Shown here piece after piece: positions 27,198 to 36,335 of a stretch of DNA of 64,000 bases. The notes under the pieces are model-generated. The model ran no database searches, was not told the DNA's origin, and saw nothing but the letters and a program-made list of their open reading frames with translations. The stretch is from positions 659,563 to 723,562 of the forward strand of contig NZ_FNOG01000002.1 in NCBI RefSeq assembly GCF_900106525.1, given 5' to 3'. This DNA is from Lysobacter enzymogenes. Lineage in GTDB: Bacteria; Pseudomonadota; Gammaproteobacteria; Xanthomonadales; Xanthomonadaceae. The position numbers and the translations under genes were made by a program. Every line of letters begins with the position of its first letter. The stretch's first letter is position 1.

Positions 27198-28124
27198 ATG
27201 ACCGCCACGGACCTCACCGACCTGCTGCTCGACGCGCTCGGCAAGCGCATCGACGATCCCGCCGCCGTCGCCCTGGCCCAGGCGCTGGGCAGCAAGCCGT
27301 TCAAGAACGCCACGCCCGGCAACACCGTGCACCTGCGCAGCCGCAAGCTCGGCATCGAGGTCGGCGCGTCGATGCAGATCGACAATCGCGCGTTCTTCCC
27401 GCCGCGCAAGGACGGGCGGCGTTGGGTCACCTGGGTCTCGCACGCCTTCGTCTATCCGAACTACCGCGGCGCGCTGCCGGACGGGTTCGATTGGTCGCTG
27501 GACGATGCCGCGCTGTCGGCGCGCTTCCGCCGCCGGGTCGAAGGCGGGCTGGAGGAAGTGCGCTACACCTTGCCGCCGCCGCGCGAAGGCCTGCGCGCCA
27601 AGGCCACGTTGGACGAGGACGACAACCGGCCGCGGCATCTGCTGCTCGCCGTCGCCGAGGAAGCCGATTACGCGACCGTCTATCCCGGCGCCGACCCGGC
27701 GCATTCGGTCGAGGACGGATTCTTCGCCGCGTGGTGCGCGCTGCACGGCATGCTGCGCGAAGACCGCCTCGGCGCCGACGCGCTCGCCGCGCTGCGCGAA
27801 CGCCGGATCACGCCGCTGGCCTTGCTGTGCGACGCGCTCGGCGGGCTGTTGTGGGAAAACGATGTGCGGCCCGAGCATGCCGCGTTCTGCCACGCCTACG
27901 CCAAGCGCCTGATGGAACCGGACGAGGCCTGCGCGCTGTGCGACGCGCAGGCGGTGTTCGGCGACAGCAACGCCTGGCGCAAGCCCGGCGAGGCGATGAC
28001 CCAGGACCGCTGGGACGAGTACGACCGGATCGCGCCGCGTTACGCGCAGCGCTGGCAGCAGTGGCGCGACGGCGAGATCCGTTCGATCGTCGATCACCCG
28101 CACGGCGCCGACGCCACGTCCTGA
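27198..28124 (+). CDS. Conserved protein of unknown function
   Basis: The 308-residue soluble protein starts at the ATG at 27198 (MTATDLTDLLLDALGKRIDD). The opening resembles immunity- or SMI1-like proteins (VALAQALGSKPFKNATPGNT), followed by WVSHAFVYPNYRGALPDGFDW and acidic strands. The C-terminal part has CALCDAQAVFG with three nearby cysteines and a helical end with DRWDEYDRIAPRYAQRWQQW. I do not recognise a named family. Codon use is like that of the core genome. Confidence 0.75.
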   Translation: MTATDLTDLLLDALGKRIDDPAAVALAQALGSKPFKNATPGNTVHLRSRKLGIEVGASMQIDNRAFFPPRKDGRRWVTWVSHAFVYPNYRGALPDGFDWSLDDAALSARFRRRVEGGLEEVRYTLPPPREGLRAKATLDEDDNRPRHLLLAVAEEADYATVYPGADPAHSVEDGFFAAWCALHGMLREDRLGADALAALRERRITPLALLCDALGGLLWENDVRPEHAAFCHAYAKRLMEPDEACALCDAQAVFGDSNAWRKPGEAMTQDRWDEYDRIAPRYAQRWQQWRDGEIRSIVDHPHGADATS

Positions 28125-28178
28125 GCGCGGCGCGGACGCGGCGGGCGGACGGTTGCGGCGCCGCCGCGGCCGCCGGCC

Positions 28179-28537
28179 TCAGCTGCGGTCGGTGGCGAAA
28201 CGCAGGCGGTTGCCGTCCGGATCGGTCACCAGCATCTCGCGGGTGTCCCAGGGCGTGTCCTGCGGCGGCTCGGTCGGGGTGACGCCGTTGGCCACGAAGC
28301 TGCGGTGGCAGTCGTCCACGTCGGGCACGATCAGGTACGCCGCGCCGCCGACCTCGCAATCGCCGGTGTGCTCGGTCAGGAACAGGGTCTGGCCGGCGCG
28401 GGTGATCTGCACGAACAGCGGGAAGCCGGTTCGAAGCGGTGCTCCCAATCGACCGCGAAGCCCAGCCCGTCGACGTAGAACGGCAGGCTGCGGTCGGCGC
28501 GCAGGATGCGCAGTTGCGGGATGACGGTCTGGCGCAT
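28179..28537 (-). pseudogene. Frameshifted glyoxalase/bleomycin-resistance-like gene
   Basis: The N-terminal part (MRQTVIPQLRILRADRSLPF...WEHRFEP) is read from the ATG at 28537. The C-terminal part (GFPLFVQITRAGQTLFLTEH...) continues in another frame from about 28425. One missing G in GAACCGGCTTCCCG explains the shift; with it the protein would have about 119 residues and a complete VOC domain ending in VTDPDGNRLRFATDRS. Either a recent inactivation or a sequence error. Confidence 0.8.
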
Positions 28538-29071
28538 GCGCGGGCTCCGTGCGGCAGCGGTGGGCGGGACGCGCGCAGGCGAGGCCGGTCCCGGCCGCTG
28601 CGGCGAGCGGTCGCGGGCCCGCGGTCTCCGGCGGGCGCCGTCACTCATATCACGTTTCCCGGCGACGCCGGCCGCACCCCGGCCCTGCCGTCCGCGCACG
28701 CCCCCGGGTCGGCGCCGCGCGCGCTGTTGGCCGGTATACGGCACAAGTCCGGCATGCCAATTGTGAGTTTTCCGCCTTTTCCATATGCTGCCTCCCACAT
28801 CAACGACCGCTTTTGGACGTGGATTGAACGTGGCGGCAGCGAATCGAGCGCGTCCGGATCCGGCCAGCCGGCGCCGCCCGACTGCGAGTCCGCCCGCGCA
28901 TCCACCCGCCGCAACACCGGGCCGCGGGCGCCCGCGCCGCGAGCGACGCCCGGCGCGCGCGGACCGCGTTGCCCGCCCACCGCTCCGCCCGTCCCCTTCC
29001 ACCCCCGCCGGCGCCGCCGCATCGCGCCGGCGCAAGCCAGCGCCGCCGACGGCCTCCGCAGGGAACCGATC
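28538..29071 (+). other. Long leader region before wspA
   Basis: No coding frame is convincing. TTGTGA (28761-28766) and TATGCT (28784-28789), 17 bases apart, form a possible promoter in the only AT-richer patch, which would give a leader of almost 280 bases. No known riboswitch motif is seen in it. Confidence 0.4.
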
Positions 29072-30691
29072 ATGATCAACATCACCATTCGCCAGCGGAT
29101 CGTGCTGAGCCTCGTCGTGACCTTCGGCGTGCTCGCGCTGATGGGCGGCATCGCCTGGCAACGCCTGTTGCACATCGAAACCGAAGAGGCGGCGCTGCGC
29201 GACGACTCCATCCCCGGCATGTACGCGGCGGCGAAGATGGAATCGTCGTGGATGACCTACCACGCCAACGTGCGCGCGGTGACCGTCTCCGGCGCCGACG
29301 ACGTCGCCCGCCTGGAGGAACTGGTGCGGCTGCGCCGCAGCCAGTTCGAAACCGCCGCCGCCGCTTACGAGCGCACCATCCGCCGCGACGAGGACCGCAC
29401 CCAGTTCGGCGAGATCATGCGCCAAGCCCAGGCCGCCTTCGCCCTGCAGACCGAGCTGATGCGCATGGCGCACGAGCGTTCGCCCGGCCTGGGCGCGGCC
29501 TGGCGCGACCGCGCCGCGCCGGTGTTCGAGCGCAACAACAGCGCGCTGTCGAAGATGGTCGACAACAACCGCGGCTACGCCGCCACCTCGGTCTCGCGCA
29601 TCGACGAGGCGATCGCCGCGGCCAAGACCGGGATCGCGTTCTCCTTCCTCACCGCGCTGATCCTGGCGGGCCTGGTCGGCTTCTACCTGTGGCGCGCGAT
29701 CACCCAGCCGCTGCGGCAGCTGTCCGGCGCGGTCGAGACCCTGGCCAAGGGCGATTTCAGCAAGCGCCTGGCGCTGGCGCGCAGCGACGAATTCGGCACC
29801 CTGGCCCAGGGCTACGACCGCATGACCGACGATCTGTCGCAACTGGTCGGGCAGGTGCAGTCCTCCGGCATCCAGGTCAATTCCTCGATCAACGAAATCA
29901 CCGCGACCCTGCGCGAGCAGCAGGCCTCGGCCGCGCAGATCGCCGCCACCACCACCGAGATCGGCGCGACCTCGCGCGAGATCGCCGCCACCTCCAAGGA
30001 GCTGGTGCGCACGATGGACACCGTCTCGGCCGCGGCCGAGCAGACCTCGTCGCTGGCCGGCAGCGGCCAGGCGGGGCTGGCGGAGATGGAGGAATCGATG
30101 CGGCGCATGATCGACGCCACCGCCGCGATCAGCGCCAAGCTGGCGGTGCTGGCCGACAAGGCCAACAACATCAGCCAGGTGGTCACCACCATCACCAAGG
30201 TCGCCGACCAGACCAACCTGCTCTCGCTCAACGCGGCGATCGAAGCGGAAAAGGCCGGCGAATACGGGCGCGGCTTCTCGGTGGTGGCCACCGAGATCCG
30301 CCGCCTCGCCGACCAGACCGCGGTGGCCACGCTCGACATCGAGCAGATGGTGCGCGAGATCCAGTCGGCGGTCTCGGCCGGCGTGATGGGCATGGACAAG
30401 TTCTCCGAGGAAGTGCGGCGCGGCACCCACGACGTGCAGCAGGTCGGCGGCCAGCTGTCGCAGGTGATCGACAACGTGCAGGCGATGGTGCCGCGCTTCG
30501 AAGCGGTCAACGAAGGCGTGCAGGCGCAGTCGGCCGGCGCCGAGCAGATCAACCTGGCGCTGAGCCAGCTCAGCGAGGCCGCGCAGCAGACGGTGGAAGC
30601 GCTGCGCCAGTCCAACCAGGCCATCGACGAACTGCACCACGTCAGCGCCGGGCTGCGCGACGGCGTGGTCAAGTTCAAGTTGCTGGCCTGA
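29072..30691 (+). CDS. wspA: Methyl-accepting chemoreceptor WspA
   Basis: The 539-residue receptor is the input of the Wsp surface-sensing system. From the ATG at 29072 (AGGGAA upstream) it has a first membrane segment (IVLSLVVTFGVLALMGGI), a periplasmic four-helix domain to about residue 188, a second membrane segment (FSFLTALILAGLVGFYLW), HAMP (ITQPLRQLSGAVETLAKGDF) and a long signalling coiled coil whose tip reads DQTNLLSLNAAIEAEKAGEY. Methylation is set by WspC and WspF. First of seven genes in the order A-B-C-D-E-F-R. Confidence 0.95.
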   Translation: MINITIRQRIVLSLVVTFGVLALMGGIAWQRLLHIETEEAALRDDSIPGMYAAAKMESSWMTYHANVRAVTVSGADDVARLEELVRLRRSQFETAAAAYERTIRRDEDRTQFGEIMRQAQAAFALQTELMRMAHERSPGLGAAWRDRAAPVFERNNSALSKMVDNNRGYAATSVSRIDEAIAAAKTGIAFSFLTALILAGLVGFYLWRAITQPLRQLSGAVETLAKGDFSKRLALARSDEFGTLAQGYDRMTDDLSQLVGQVQSSGIQVNSSINEITATLREQQASAAQIAATTTEIGATSREIAATSKELVRTMDTVSAAAEQTSSLAGSGQAGLAEMEESMRRMIDATAAISAKLAVLADKANNISQVVTTITKVADQTNLLSLNAAIEAEKAGEYGRGFSVVATEIRRLADQTAVATLDIEQMVREIQSAVSAGVMGMDKFSEEVRRGTHDVQQVGGQLSQVIDNVQAMVPRFEAVNEGVQAQSAGAEQINLALSQLSEAAQQTVEALRQSNQAIDELHHVSAGLRDGVVKFKLLA

Positions 30692-30713
30692 GCGCGGCGG
30701 GGCCGAGGCGCAC

Positions 30714-31175
30714 GTGCTGTTCCTGGTCTTCCAGCTCGATGCCGAACGCTACGCGCTCGACGCGGCGACGGTGACGGCGGTGCTGCCGCGGGTGGAGCTG
30801 CGGCGGCTGCCGCAGGCGCACGCGGCGGTGGCCGGGGTGTTCGACTACCGCGGCGAGGTGGTGCCGGTGATCGACCTGTGCGCGCTGGCGCTGCAGCGCC
30901 CGGCGCGCGATGCGATGAGCACGCGCATCGTGCTGGCCGACTATCTCGACCGCAGCGGCGGCGCGCGCCGGCTGGGCCTGCTTGCCGAGCGCGTGGTCGA
31001 CACGGTGCGGCTGCCGGAAGAAGCGTTCGCGCCCAGCGGCGTGGACCAGCCGCAGGCGCGCTATCTCGGCCCGGTCGCGCGCGACGCGCACGGCCTGCTG
31101 CAACGCATCGGCGTGCGCGAGCTGCTGCCCGAGGCGGTGCACGACCTGTTGTTCGTGCAGGCGGCGCAGGCCTGA
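30714..31175 (+). CDS. wspB: CheW-like coupling protein WspB
   Basis: The 153-residue protein starts at a GTG (30714) 22 bases after wspA. It is a single CheW domain: LVFQLDAERYALDAATVTAV, the glycine pair region VAGVFDYRGEVVPVIDL, and RRLGLLAERVVDTVRL. It links receptor and kinase. Its stop overlaps the wspC start (TGATG). Confidence 0.93.
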   Translation: MLFLVFQLDAERYALDAATVTAVLPRVELRRLPQAHAAVAGVFDYRGEVVPVIDLCALALQRPARDAMSTRIVLADYLDRSGGARRLGLLAERVVDTVRLPEEAFAPSGVDQPQARYLGPVARDAHGLLQRIGVRELLPEAVHDLLFVQAAQA

Positions 31176-32434
31176 TGGACGCGGCCGGGTTCGAACGCTG
31201 GCTCAAGACCACGATGGGCCTGGACGCGTCCTCGGTCGGCCCGGGCGTGGTCGAGCGCGCGGTCGCCGGGCGCATGCGCGCGACCGCGTCCGCCGATGCC
31301 GCGGCCTATTGGCGTCGTCTGCTGGCGCAGCCGCTGGAGCAGCAGGAGCTGATCGAAGCGGTGGTGGTGCCGGAAACCTGGTTCTTCCGCGGCGTGGAGG
31401 CCTTCGACGCGCTGGCGCGCGCGTTCGCGCCGCTGCAGGCCGACGGCGCGCGCACCCTGCGCCTGTTGAGCCTGCCGTGCTCGACCGGCGAGGAGCCCTA
31501 TACCCTGGCGATGGCGCTGATCGACGCCGGCTGGGCGCCCTCGCGCCTGCGCATCGACGCCTTCGACATCAGCCAGCGCGCGCTGGCCAAGGCCGCGCAC
31601 GCGGTGTACGGCGCCAATTCGTTCCGCGGCCGCGAGCTGGGCTATCGCGAGCGCCACTTCCGCGCGCTCGGCCACGGCCGCTGGCAGTTGTCGGCGCAGG
31701 CGCGCGGCTGCGTGCGCCTGCATCGCGCCAACGTGCTCGACATCGATTTCCTGCCGGCGCAGGCGAACTACGACGCGGTGTTCTGCCGCAATCTGCTGAT
31801 CTATTTCGACCAGGACACCCAGGTGCGCACGGTCGGGGTGCTGGCGCGCGCGCTGGCTCCGGACGGCTTGCTGTTCGTCGGCGCGGCTGAGACCGGCCTG
31901 CTGCTGTCGCTGGGCTACGCCTCGGCGCAGATCCCGATGGCCGCCGCGTTCCGCCGCCAACGCACGCCGCCGCCCGCGCTGGCGGCCGCGCCCGAGCCGT
32001 GGCGCGCGCCGGCGCTGGCGCCGCTGCCGGCACCGCGGCCGCGGCGCGCCGCGCCGGTTGCGCGCAGCGCGGCGCCGGCTGCGACTGCGGCTGCAGCGCC
32101 CGCAACCTCGCCCGCCACCGCACCCGACACCTCGCTCGAACAGGCGCGCCGGCTCGCCGACCACGGCGCCTTCGACCGCGCCGCCGAGCTCTGCCAGAAC
32201 CATTTGCGCGCGCACGGCCCCAGCGCCGAAGCGCTGTACCTGACCGGCCTGATCCACGGCGCCACGGGCCTGGACGCGCGCGCCGAGGACGCCTTCCGCA
32301 AGGCGCTGTACCTGCAACCCGACCACACGGAGAGCCTGATGCACCTGGCCTTGCTGCTCGACGCCAAAGGCGACGCCGCCGGCGCGCGGCTGATGCGCCA
32401 GCGCGCTTCGCGCCACCGCGGCAGGAGCGGCTGA
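31175..32434 (+). CDS. wspC: CheR-type methyltransferase with TPR, WspC
   Basis: The 419-residue enzyme methylates WspA glutamates using S-adenosylmethionine. The ATG at 31175 shares one base with the wspB stop. Residues 1-260 are the CheR unit: ETWFFRGVEAFDALA, the SAM-binding LSLPCSTGEEPYTLAMALI, FDISQRALAKA and DAVFCRNLLIYFDQ. A low-complexity Pro/Ala linker (about 275-330) leads to a C-terminal tetratricopeptide region (ARRLADHGAFDRAAELCQNH, AEDAFRKALYLQPDHTESLM), the usual WspC layout. Confidence 0.95.
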   Translation: MDAAGFERWLKTTMGLDASSVGPGVVERAVAGRMRATASADAAAYWRRLLAQPLEQQELIEAVVVPETWFFRGVEAFDALARAFAPLQADGARTLRLLSLPCSTGEEPYTLAMALIDAGWAPSRLRIDAFDISQRALAKAAHAVYGANSFRGRELGYRERHFRALGHGRWQLSAQARGCVRLHRANVLDIDFLPAQANYDAVFCRNLLIYFDQDTQVRTVGVLARALAPDGLLFVGAAETGLLLSLGYASAQIPMAAAFRRQRTPPPALAAAPEPWRAPALAPLPAPRPRRAAPVARSAAPAATAAAAPATSPATAPDTSLEQARRLADHGAFDRAAELCQNHLRAHGPSAEALYLTGLIHGATGLDARAEDAFRKALYLQPDHTESLMHLALLLDAKGDAAGARLMRQRASRHRGRSG

Positions 32435-32435
32435 G

Positions 32436-33011
32436 ATGGCGCGCGAACGCGACGACGCGGGCTCCGCCGTGGCCCGGCTGCTGGACCGGCCGCTGCCGCG
32501 CGAGGAGCGGATCGAGGCGGCCGCGCGCCTGGCCCAGAGCGCGTCGCGGCAACAACGCGCCAGCGCCGGCACGTTCGTGTTCCGCCTCGGCGAAGAATGG
32601 CTGGGCCTGCCGGCCGGGCTGATCGACGAAGTGCTGGAACTGCGCCCGGTGCACCGCCTGCCGCACCGCCGCGACGCGGTGCTGCGCGGGCTGGTCAACG
32701 TGCGCGGGCGGCTGACGGTGTGCGTCGCGCTGCCGGCGCTGCTGCAGACCGGCGCGCCGGTCGCCGCGCGCGCCGGCGCGATCGCGCGCCGGCTGGTGGT
32801 GCTGGCCGCCGCCGAAGGCGCGCTGGCGTTCGAGGCCGACGAAGTCCACGGCAGCCATCGCTTCGACGCCGAAGAAGTGCGCGCGGTGCCGTCCACCGTC
32901 GCCCACGCCCTGGCCCGCTTCGCCACCGGCGTGCTGCCGTGGGGCGAGCGCCGCATCGGCCTGCTCGACGATGGCTTGCTGTTGCACGCGCTGAACCGGC
33001 AGATCTCATGA
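32436..33011 (+). CDS. wspD: CheW-like coupling protein WspD
   Basis: The 191-residue protein has an N-terminal helical extension followed by a CheW domain (FVFRLGEEWLGLPAGLIDEV, RGLVNVRGRLTVCVALPALL). It starts one base after wspC ends, and its stop overlaps the wspE ATG by four bases. Two different CheW proteins per operon are characteristic of Wsp. Confidence 0.93.
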   Translation: MARERDDAGSAVARLLDRPLPREERIEAAARLAQSASRQQRASAGTFVFRLGEEWLGLPAGLIDEVLELRPVHRLPHRRDAVLRGLVNVRGRLTVCVALPALLQTGAPVAARAGAIARRLVVLAAAEGALAFEADEVHGSHRFDAEEVRAVPSTVAHALARFATGVLPWGERRIGLLDDGLLLHALNRQIS

Positions 33012-35272
33012 GCAACGATTCCCTGCGCGACCGCTCGCTGCACGACCTGTTCCGCATGGAGGCGGACGGCCAGCGCCAGGTGCTGACCGAAGGCCTGCTG
33101 GCGCTGGAGCGCAATCCCACCGTCGCGGCCACGCTGGAGGAGTGCATGCGCGCGGCGCATTCGCTCAAGGGCGCGGCGCGCATCGTCGGCCTCGGCGCGG
33201 CGGTGGCGGTGGCGCATTCGATGGAAGATTGTCTGGTCGATGCTCAGCACGGCCGGCTGCGGCTGCAGCGCGGAATCATCGACGCGCTGCTGCGCGGGGT
33301 CGACCTGCTCGGCCGCATCGCCGACACCCCGGCCGAAGCGGCCGGCGCCTGGGCCGGCGAAGACAGCGCGCCGGTGCTGGAATTCCGCGCCGCGCTGGCC
33401 GCGGCGCTGGCATCGGCATCGGACCCGACGGCGGACGCCGCAGCGCCGCCAGTCGTGGCCGAAGCCGCGGTCGAAGCCGCAGCCGACCCCGCGCCCGTCG
33501 AAGCGCCCATCGAGGAAGGCGAAGAGCGCGTGCTGCGCATCGCCGCGCGCAACCTGCACCGCATGCTCGGCCTGGCCAGCGAAGCGCTGGTGGAATCGCG
33601 CTGGCTCGATCCCTACATCCGTTCGCTGGCGCGGGTCAAAGAGCTGCAGCGCCGCTCCGCGCTGGCGCTGGACCGGTTGTCCGAACGCAACGCCGGCCTC
33701 GCCGCCGATCCGTCTTCGGCCGAACTGCTCGCGCGCGCCCAGGCCGATCTGGCCGAAAGCCAGCGCCTGCTCGGCGAACGCGTCGCCGCGCTGGACGCGT
33801 TCGACCGGCGCCTGGCCGGCGTCGCCCACGGCCTGTACGACCAGGCCCTCGCGAGTCACATGCGCCCGTTCGCCGACGGCACCCGCGGCTTCAAGCGCAT
33901 GGTCCGCGACCTCGCCCGCGAGCTGGGCAAGGAAGCGCGGCTGGAGATCGTCGGCAGCCGCACCCCGGTCGATCGCGACGTGCTGGCGCGGCTGGAAGCG
34001 CCGCTGGGGCATCTGCTGCGCAACGCGGTCGACCACGGCATCGAGGCGCCGGCGCAGCGGCTGGCGCGCGGCAAGCCGGCCGAGGGCGAAATCCGGCTCG
34101 AAGCGCATCACGTCTCCGGCCGCCTGGAAATCAAGATCGGCGACGACGGCCAGGGCATCGACGCCGAGCGCATCCGCCGCGCGGTGATCGCGCGCGGCCT
34201 CGCCGACGAAGACACCGCCCAGCGCTTCGGCCACGACGAACTGCTGGAATTCCTGTTCCTGCCCGGCTTCAGCCTGCGCGACACGGTCACCGACATCTCC
34301 GGCCGCGGCGTCGGCCTGGACGCGGTGCAGAACATGGCCAAACAACTGCACGGCAACGTGCGGGTGTTCTCGCAGCCCGATCAGGGCACCCGTTTCCAGT
34401 TGCAGCTGCCGCTGACCACCTCGGTGCTGCGCGCGCTGGCGGTGGACATCGCCGGCGAGGCCTATGCGTTCCCGCTCGCACGCATCGTCGCTACTGCGCT
34501 GGTCTCGCGCGAGCAACTGCGCTCGCTCGAGGGCCGCCAGTATTTCGAACTCAGCGGCCGCGAGATCGGCCTGGTGTCGGCGCGGCAGGTGCTGGAAGGC
34601 GGCGACGGCGCCACCGCCGGCGCGCAGCTGCCGGTGGTGGTGATCGGCGGCGCCCACGGCGAACATCTGTACGGGCTGGCGGTGGACCGCTTCGGCAGCG
34701 TGGTCGAACTGGTGGTGCAGGCGCTCGACCCGCGCCTGGGCAAGGTCAAGGACATCGCCGCCGGCGCCCTGCTCGACGACGGCACACCGGTGCTGATCGT
34801 CGACACCGACGACCTGCTGCGCTCGATCGAGCGCCTGGTCGCCACCGGCCACCTGGCCCAGCTGCGCCACCAGGACAGCGCCGCCGCGGCGCAACGCAAG
34901 CGCGTGCTGGTGGTGGACGATTCGCTGACCGTGCGCGAACTGCAGCGCAAGCTGATCGAAACCGCCGGCTACGCGGTGGAAGTCGCGGTCGACGGCATGG
35001 ACGGCTGGAACGCGCTGCGCCTGGGCCGCTTCGATCTGGTGGTCACCGACATCGACATGCCGCGCATGGACGGCATCGAGCTGGTCGAGCTGATCAAGAA
35101 AGACCCGCACCTGCGCGCGCTGCCGGTGATGATCGTGTCCTACAAGGATCGCGAGGAAGACCGCCGCCGCGGCCTCGACGCCGGCGCCGACTTCTACCTC
35201 AGCAAGGCCGGCTTCGACGAAGACGCGCTGATGCAGGCGGTCGCCGATCTGATCGGAGCGCCGCTGGCATGA
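33008..35272 (+). CDS. wspE: CheA-type hybrid histidine kinase WspE
   Basis: The 754-residue cytosolic kinase has an Hpt domain with the phosphorylated His at residue 51 (AAHSLKGAARIVGL), a linker with low complexity, the dimer/ATPase domain (HLLRNAVDHGIEAP, GDDGQGIDAERIR, SGRGVGLDAVQNMAKQL), a CheW-like domain and a C-terminal receiver (VLVVDDSLTVRELQRKL, Asp in LVVTDIDMPRMDG, KAGF replacing the usual KP turn). It phosphorylates WspR and WspF. Confidence 0.96.
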   Translation: MSNDSLRDRSLHDLFRMEADGQRQVLTEGLLALERNPTVAATLEECMRAAHSLKGAARIVGLGAAVAVAHSMEDCLVDAQHGRLRLQRGIIDALLRGVDLLGRIADTPAEAAGAWAGEDSAPVLEFRAALAAALASASDPTADAAAPPVVAEAAVEAAADPAPVEAPIEEGEERVLRIAARNLHRMLGLASEALVESRWLDPYIRSLARVKELQRRSALALDRLSERNAGLAADPSSAELLARAQADLAESQRLLGERVAALDAFDRRLAGVAHGLYDQALASHMRPFADGTRGFKRMVRDLARELGKEARLEIVGSRTPVDRDVLARLEAPLGHLLRNAVDHGIEAPAQRLARGKPAEGEIRLEAHHVSGRLEIKIGDDGQGIDAERIRRAVIARGLADEDTAQRFGHDELLEFLFLPGFSLRDTVTDISGRGVGLDAVQNMAKQLHGNVRVFSQPDQGTRFQLQLPLTTSVLRALAVDIAGEAYAFPLARIVATALVSREQLRSLEGRQYFELSGREIGLVSARQVLEGGDGATAGAQLPVVVIGGAHGEHLYGLAVDRFGSVVELVVQALDPRLGKVKDIAAGALLDDGTPVLIVDTDDLLRSIERLVATGHLAQLRHQDSAAAAQRKRVLVVDDSLTVRELQRKLIETAGYAVEVAVDGMDGWNALRLGRFDLVVTDIDMPRMDGIELVELIKKDPHLRALPVMIVSYKDREEDRRRGLDAGADFYLSKAGFDEDALMQAVADLIGAPLA

Positions 35273-35318
35273 GCCGCGCGCGCCCGCACCCCACGCAACA
35301 CCCAGGAACCGCCCGCGC

Positions 35319-36335
35319 GTGAGAATCGGCATCGTCAACGACCTGAGCATCGCCACCGAGGCGCTGCGGCGCGTGCTGGCGCGGCGCCCCGACCACCGCG
35401 TGGCCTGGGCCGCGGCCAGCGGCGCCGAAGCGGTGGCCTGCTGCGCGCGCGACACCCCCGACGTGGTGCTGATGGACCTGGTGATGCCGGGCATGAACGG
35501 CGTGGAAGCCACCCGCCGGATCATGGCCGACAGCCCCTGCCCGATCCTGGTGGTGACCGTCAGCGTCGGCGCCAACGCCGCGATGGTGTTCGAAGCGATG
35601 GGCCACGGCGCGCTCGACGCCACCGACATGCCTTCGCTGGGCAGCGACGGCGACAGCGGCGCGGACAAGCTGCTGGCCAAGATCGACCTGATCGGACGGC
35701 TGTCGGCGGCGCCGGTGCGCGCCTCGATGCCGCGCGCGCCGGCGCCGGCGTCCGCGCGCAAGCTGCTGGCGATCGGCGCATCGGCCGGCGGCCCCTCGGC
35801 GGTGGCGCGGGTGCTGGAAGGCCTGCCGGCGGATTTCGCCGGCGCGGTCGCGGTGATCCAGCACATCGACGAAAAATTCGCCCCCGGCATGGCCGAATGG
35901 CTCGGCCGCTACTCGCGCCTGCCGGTCGCCATCGCCAATACCGGCGACGGCCTGCAGCCCGGCCGGGTGCTGCTGGCGGCGACCAACGACCATCTGGCGC
36001 TGCGCGCCGACGGCCGCCTGGACTATGTGCGCGAACCGGCCGAACTGCCATACCGGCCCTCGGTGGACGTTTTCTACAAAAGCGTCGCCGTACACTGGCG
36101 CGGCCCCATCGTCGGCGTGCTGCTGACCGGGATGGGCCGCGACGGCGCCGCCGGCCTGCGCCTGCTGCGCGAGCAAGGCCACCACACCATCGCCCAGGAC
36201 CAGGCCTCCAGCGCGGTCTACGGCATGCCCAAGGCCGCCGCCGAGCTCGACGCCGCGGCCGAAATCCTGCCGCTGGACCGCATCGCCGCGCGCTTGCGCG
36301 ACCTCTTCGCCCAGAACTCCGACCTCAGCCCATGA
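35319..36335 (+). CDS. wspF: CheB-type methylesterase WspF
   Basis: The 338-residue enzyme starts at a GTG (35319) 46 bases after wspE. The N-terminal receiver begins MRIGIVNDLSIATEAL (ND instead of DD, as in other WspF proteins) with the Asp in VVLMDLVMPGMNGVEA. The esterase domain shows IGASAGGPSAVARVL (catalytic Ser), AVIQHIDEKFAPGMAEWL (His) and LLTGMGRDGAAGL (Asp). It removes receptor methyl groups and so restrains the system; loss of WspF gives wrinkly, high c-di-GMP cells in pseudomonads. Overlaps wspR by four bases. Confidence 0.95.
   Translation: MRIGIVNDLSIATEALRRVLARRPDHRVAWAAASGAEAVACCARDTPDVVLMDLVMPGMNGVEATRRIMADSPCPILVVTVSVGANAAMVFEAMGHGALDATDMPSLGSDGDSGADKLLAKIDLIGRLSAAPVRASMPRAPAPASARKLLAIGASAGGPSAVARVLEGLPADFAGAVAVIQHIDEKFAPGMAEWLGRYSRLPVAIANTGDGLQPGRVLLAATNDHLALRADGRLDYVREPAELPYRPSVDVFYKSVAVHWRGPIVGVLLTGMGRDGAAGLRLLREQGHHTIAQDQASSAVYGMPKAAAELDAAAEILPLDRIAARLRDLFAQNSDLSP

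Noticed and set aside
28538-29071. c-di-GMP riboswitch in the wspA leader
   Set aside because: No GEMM-type conserved core could be found, only an AT-richer promoter-like patch.
31061-35890. A very long open frame on the minus strand opposite wspC-wspE
   Set aside because: It is an artefact of 70% GC codon use: its residues are low-complexity His/Arg/Ala/Val text and it lies exactly antisense to well-conserved wsp genes.
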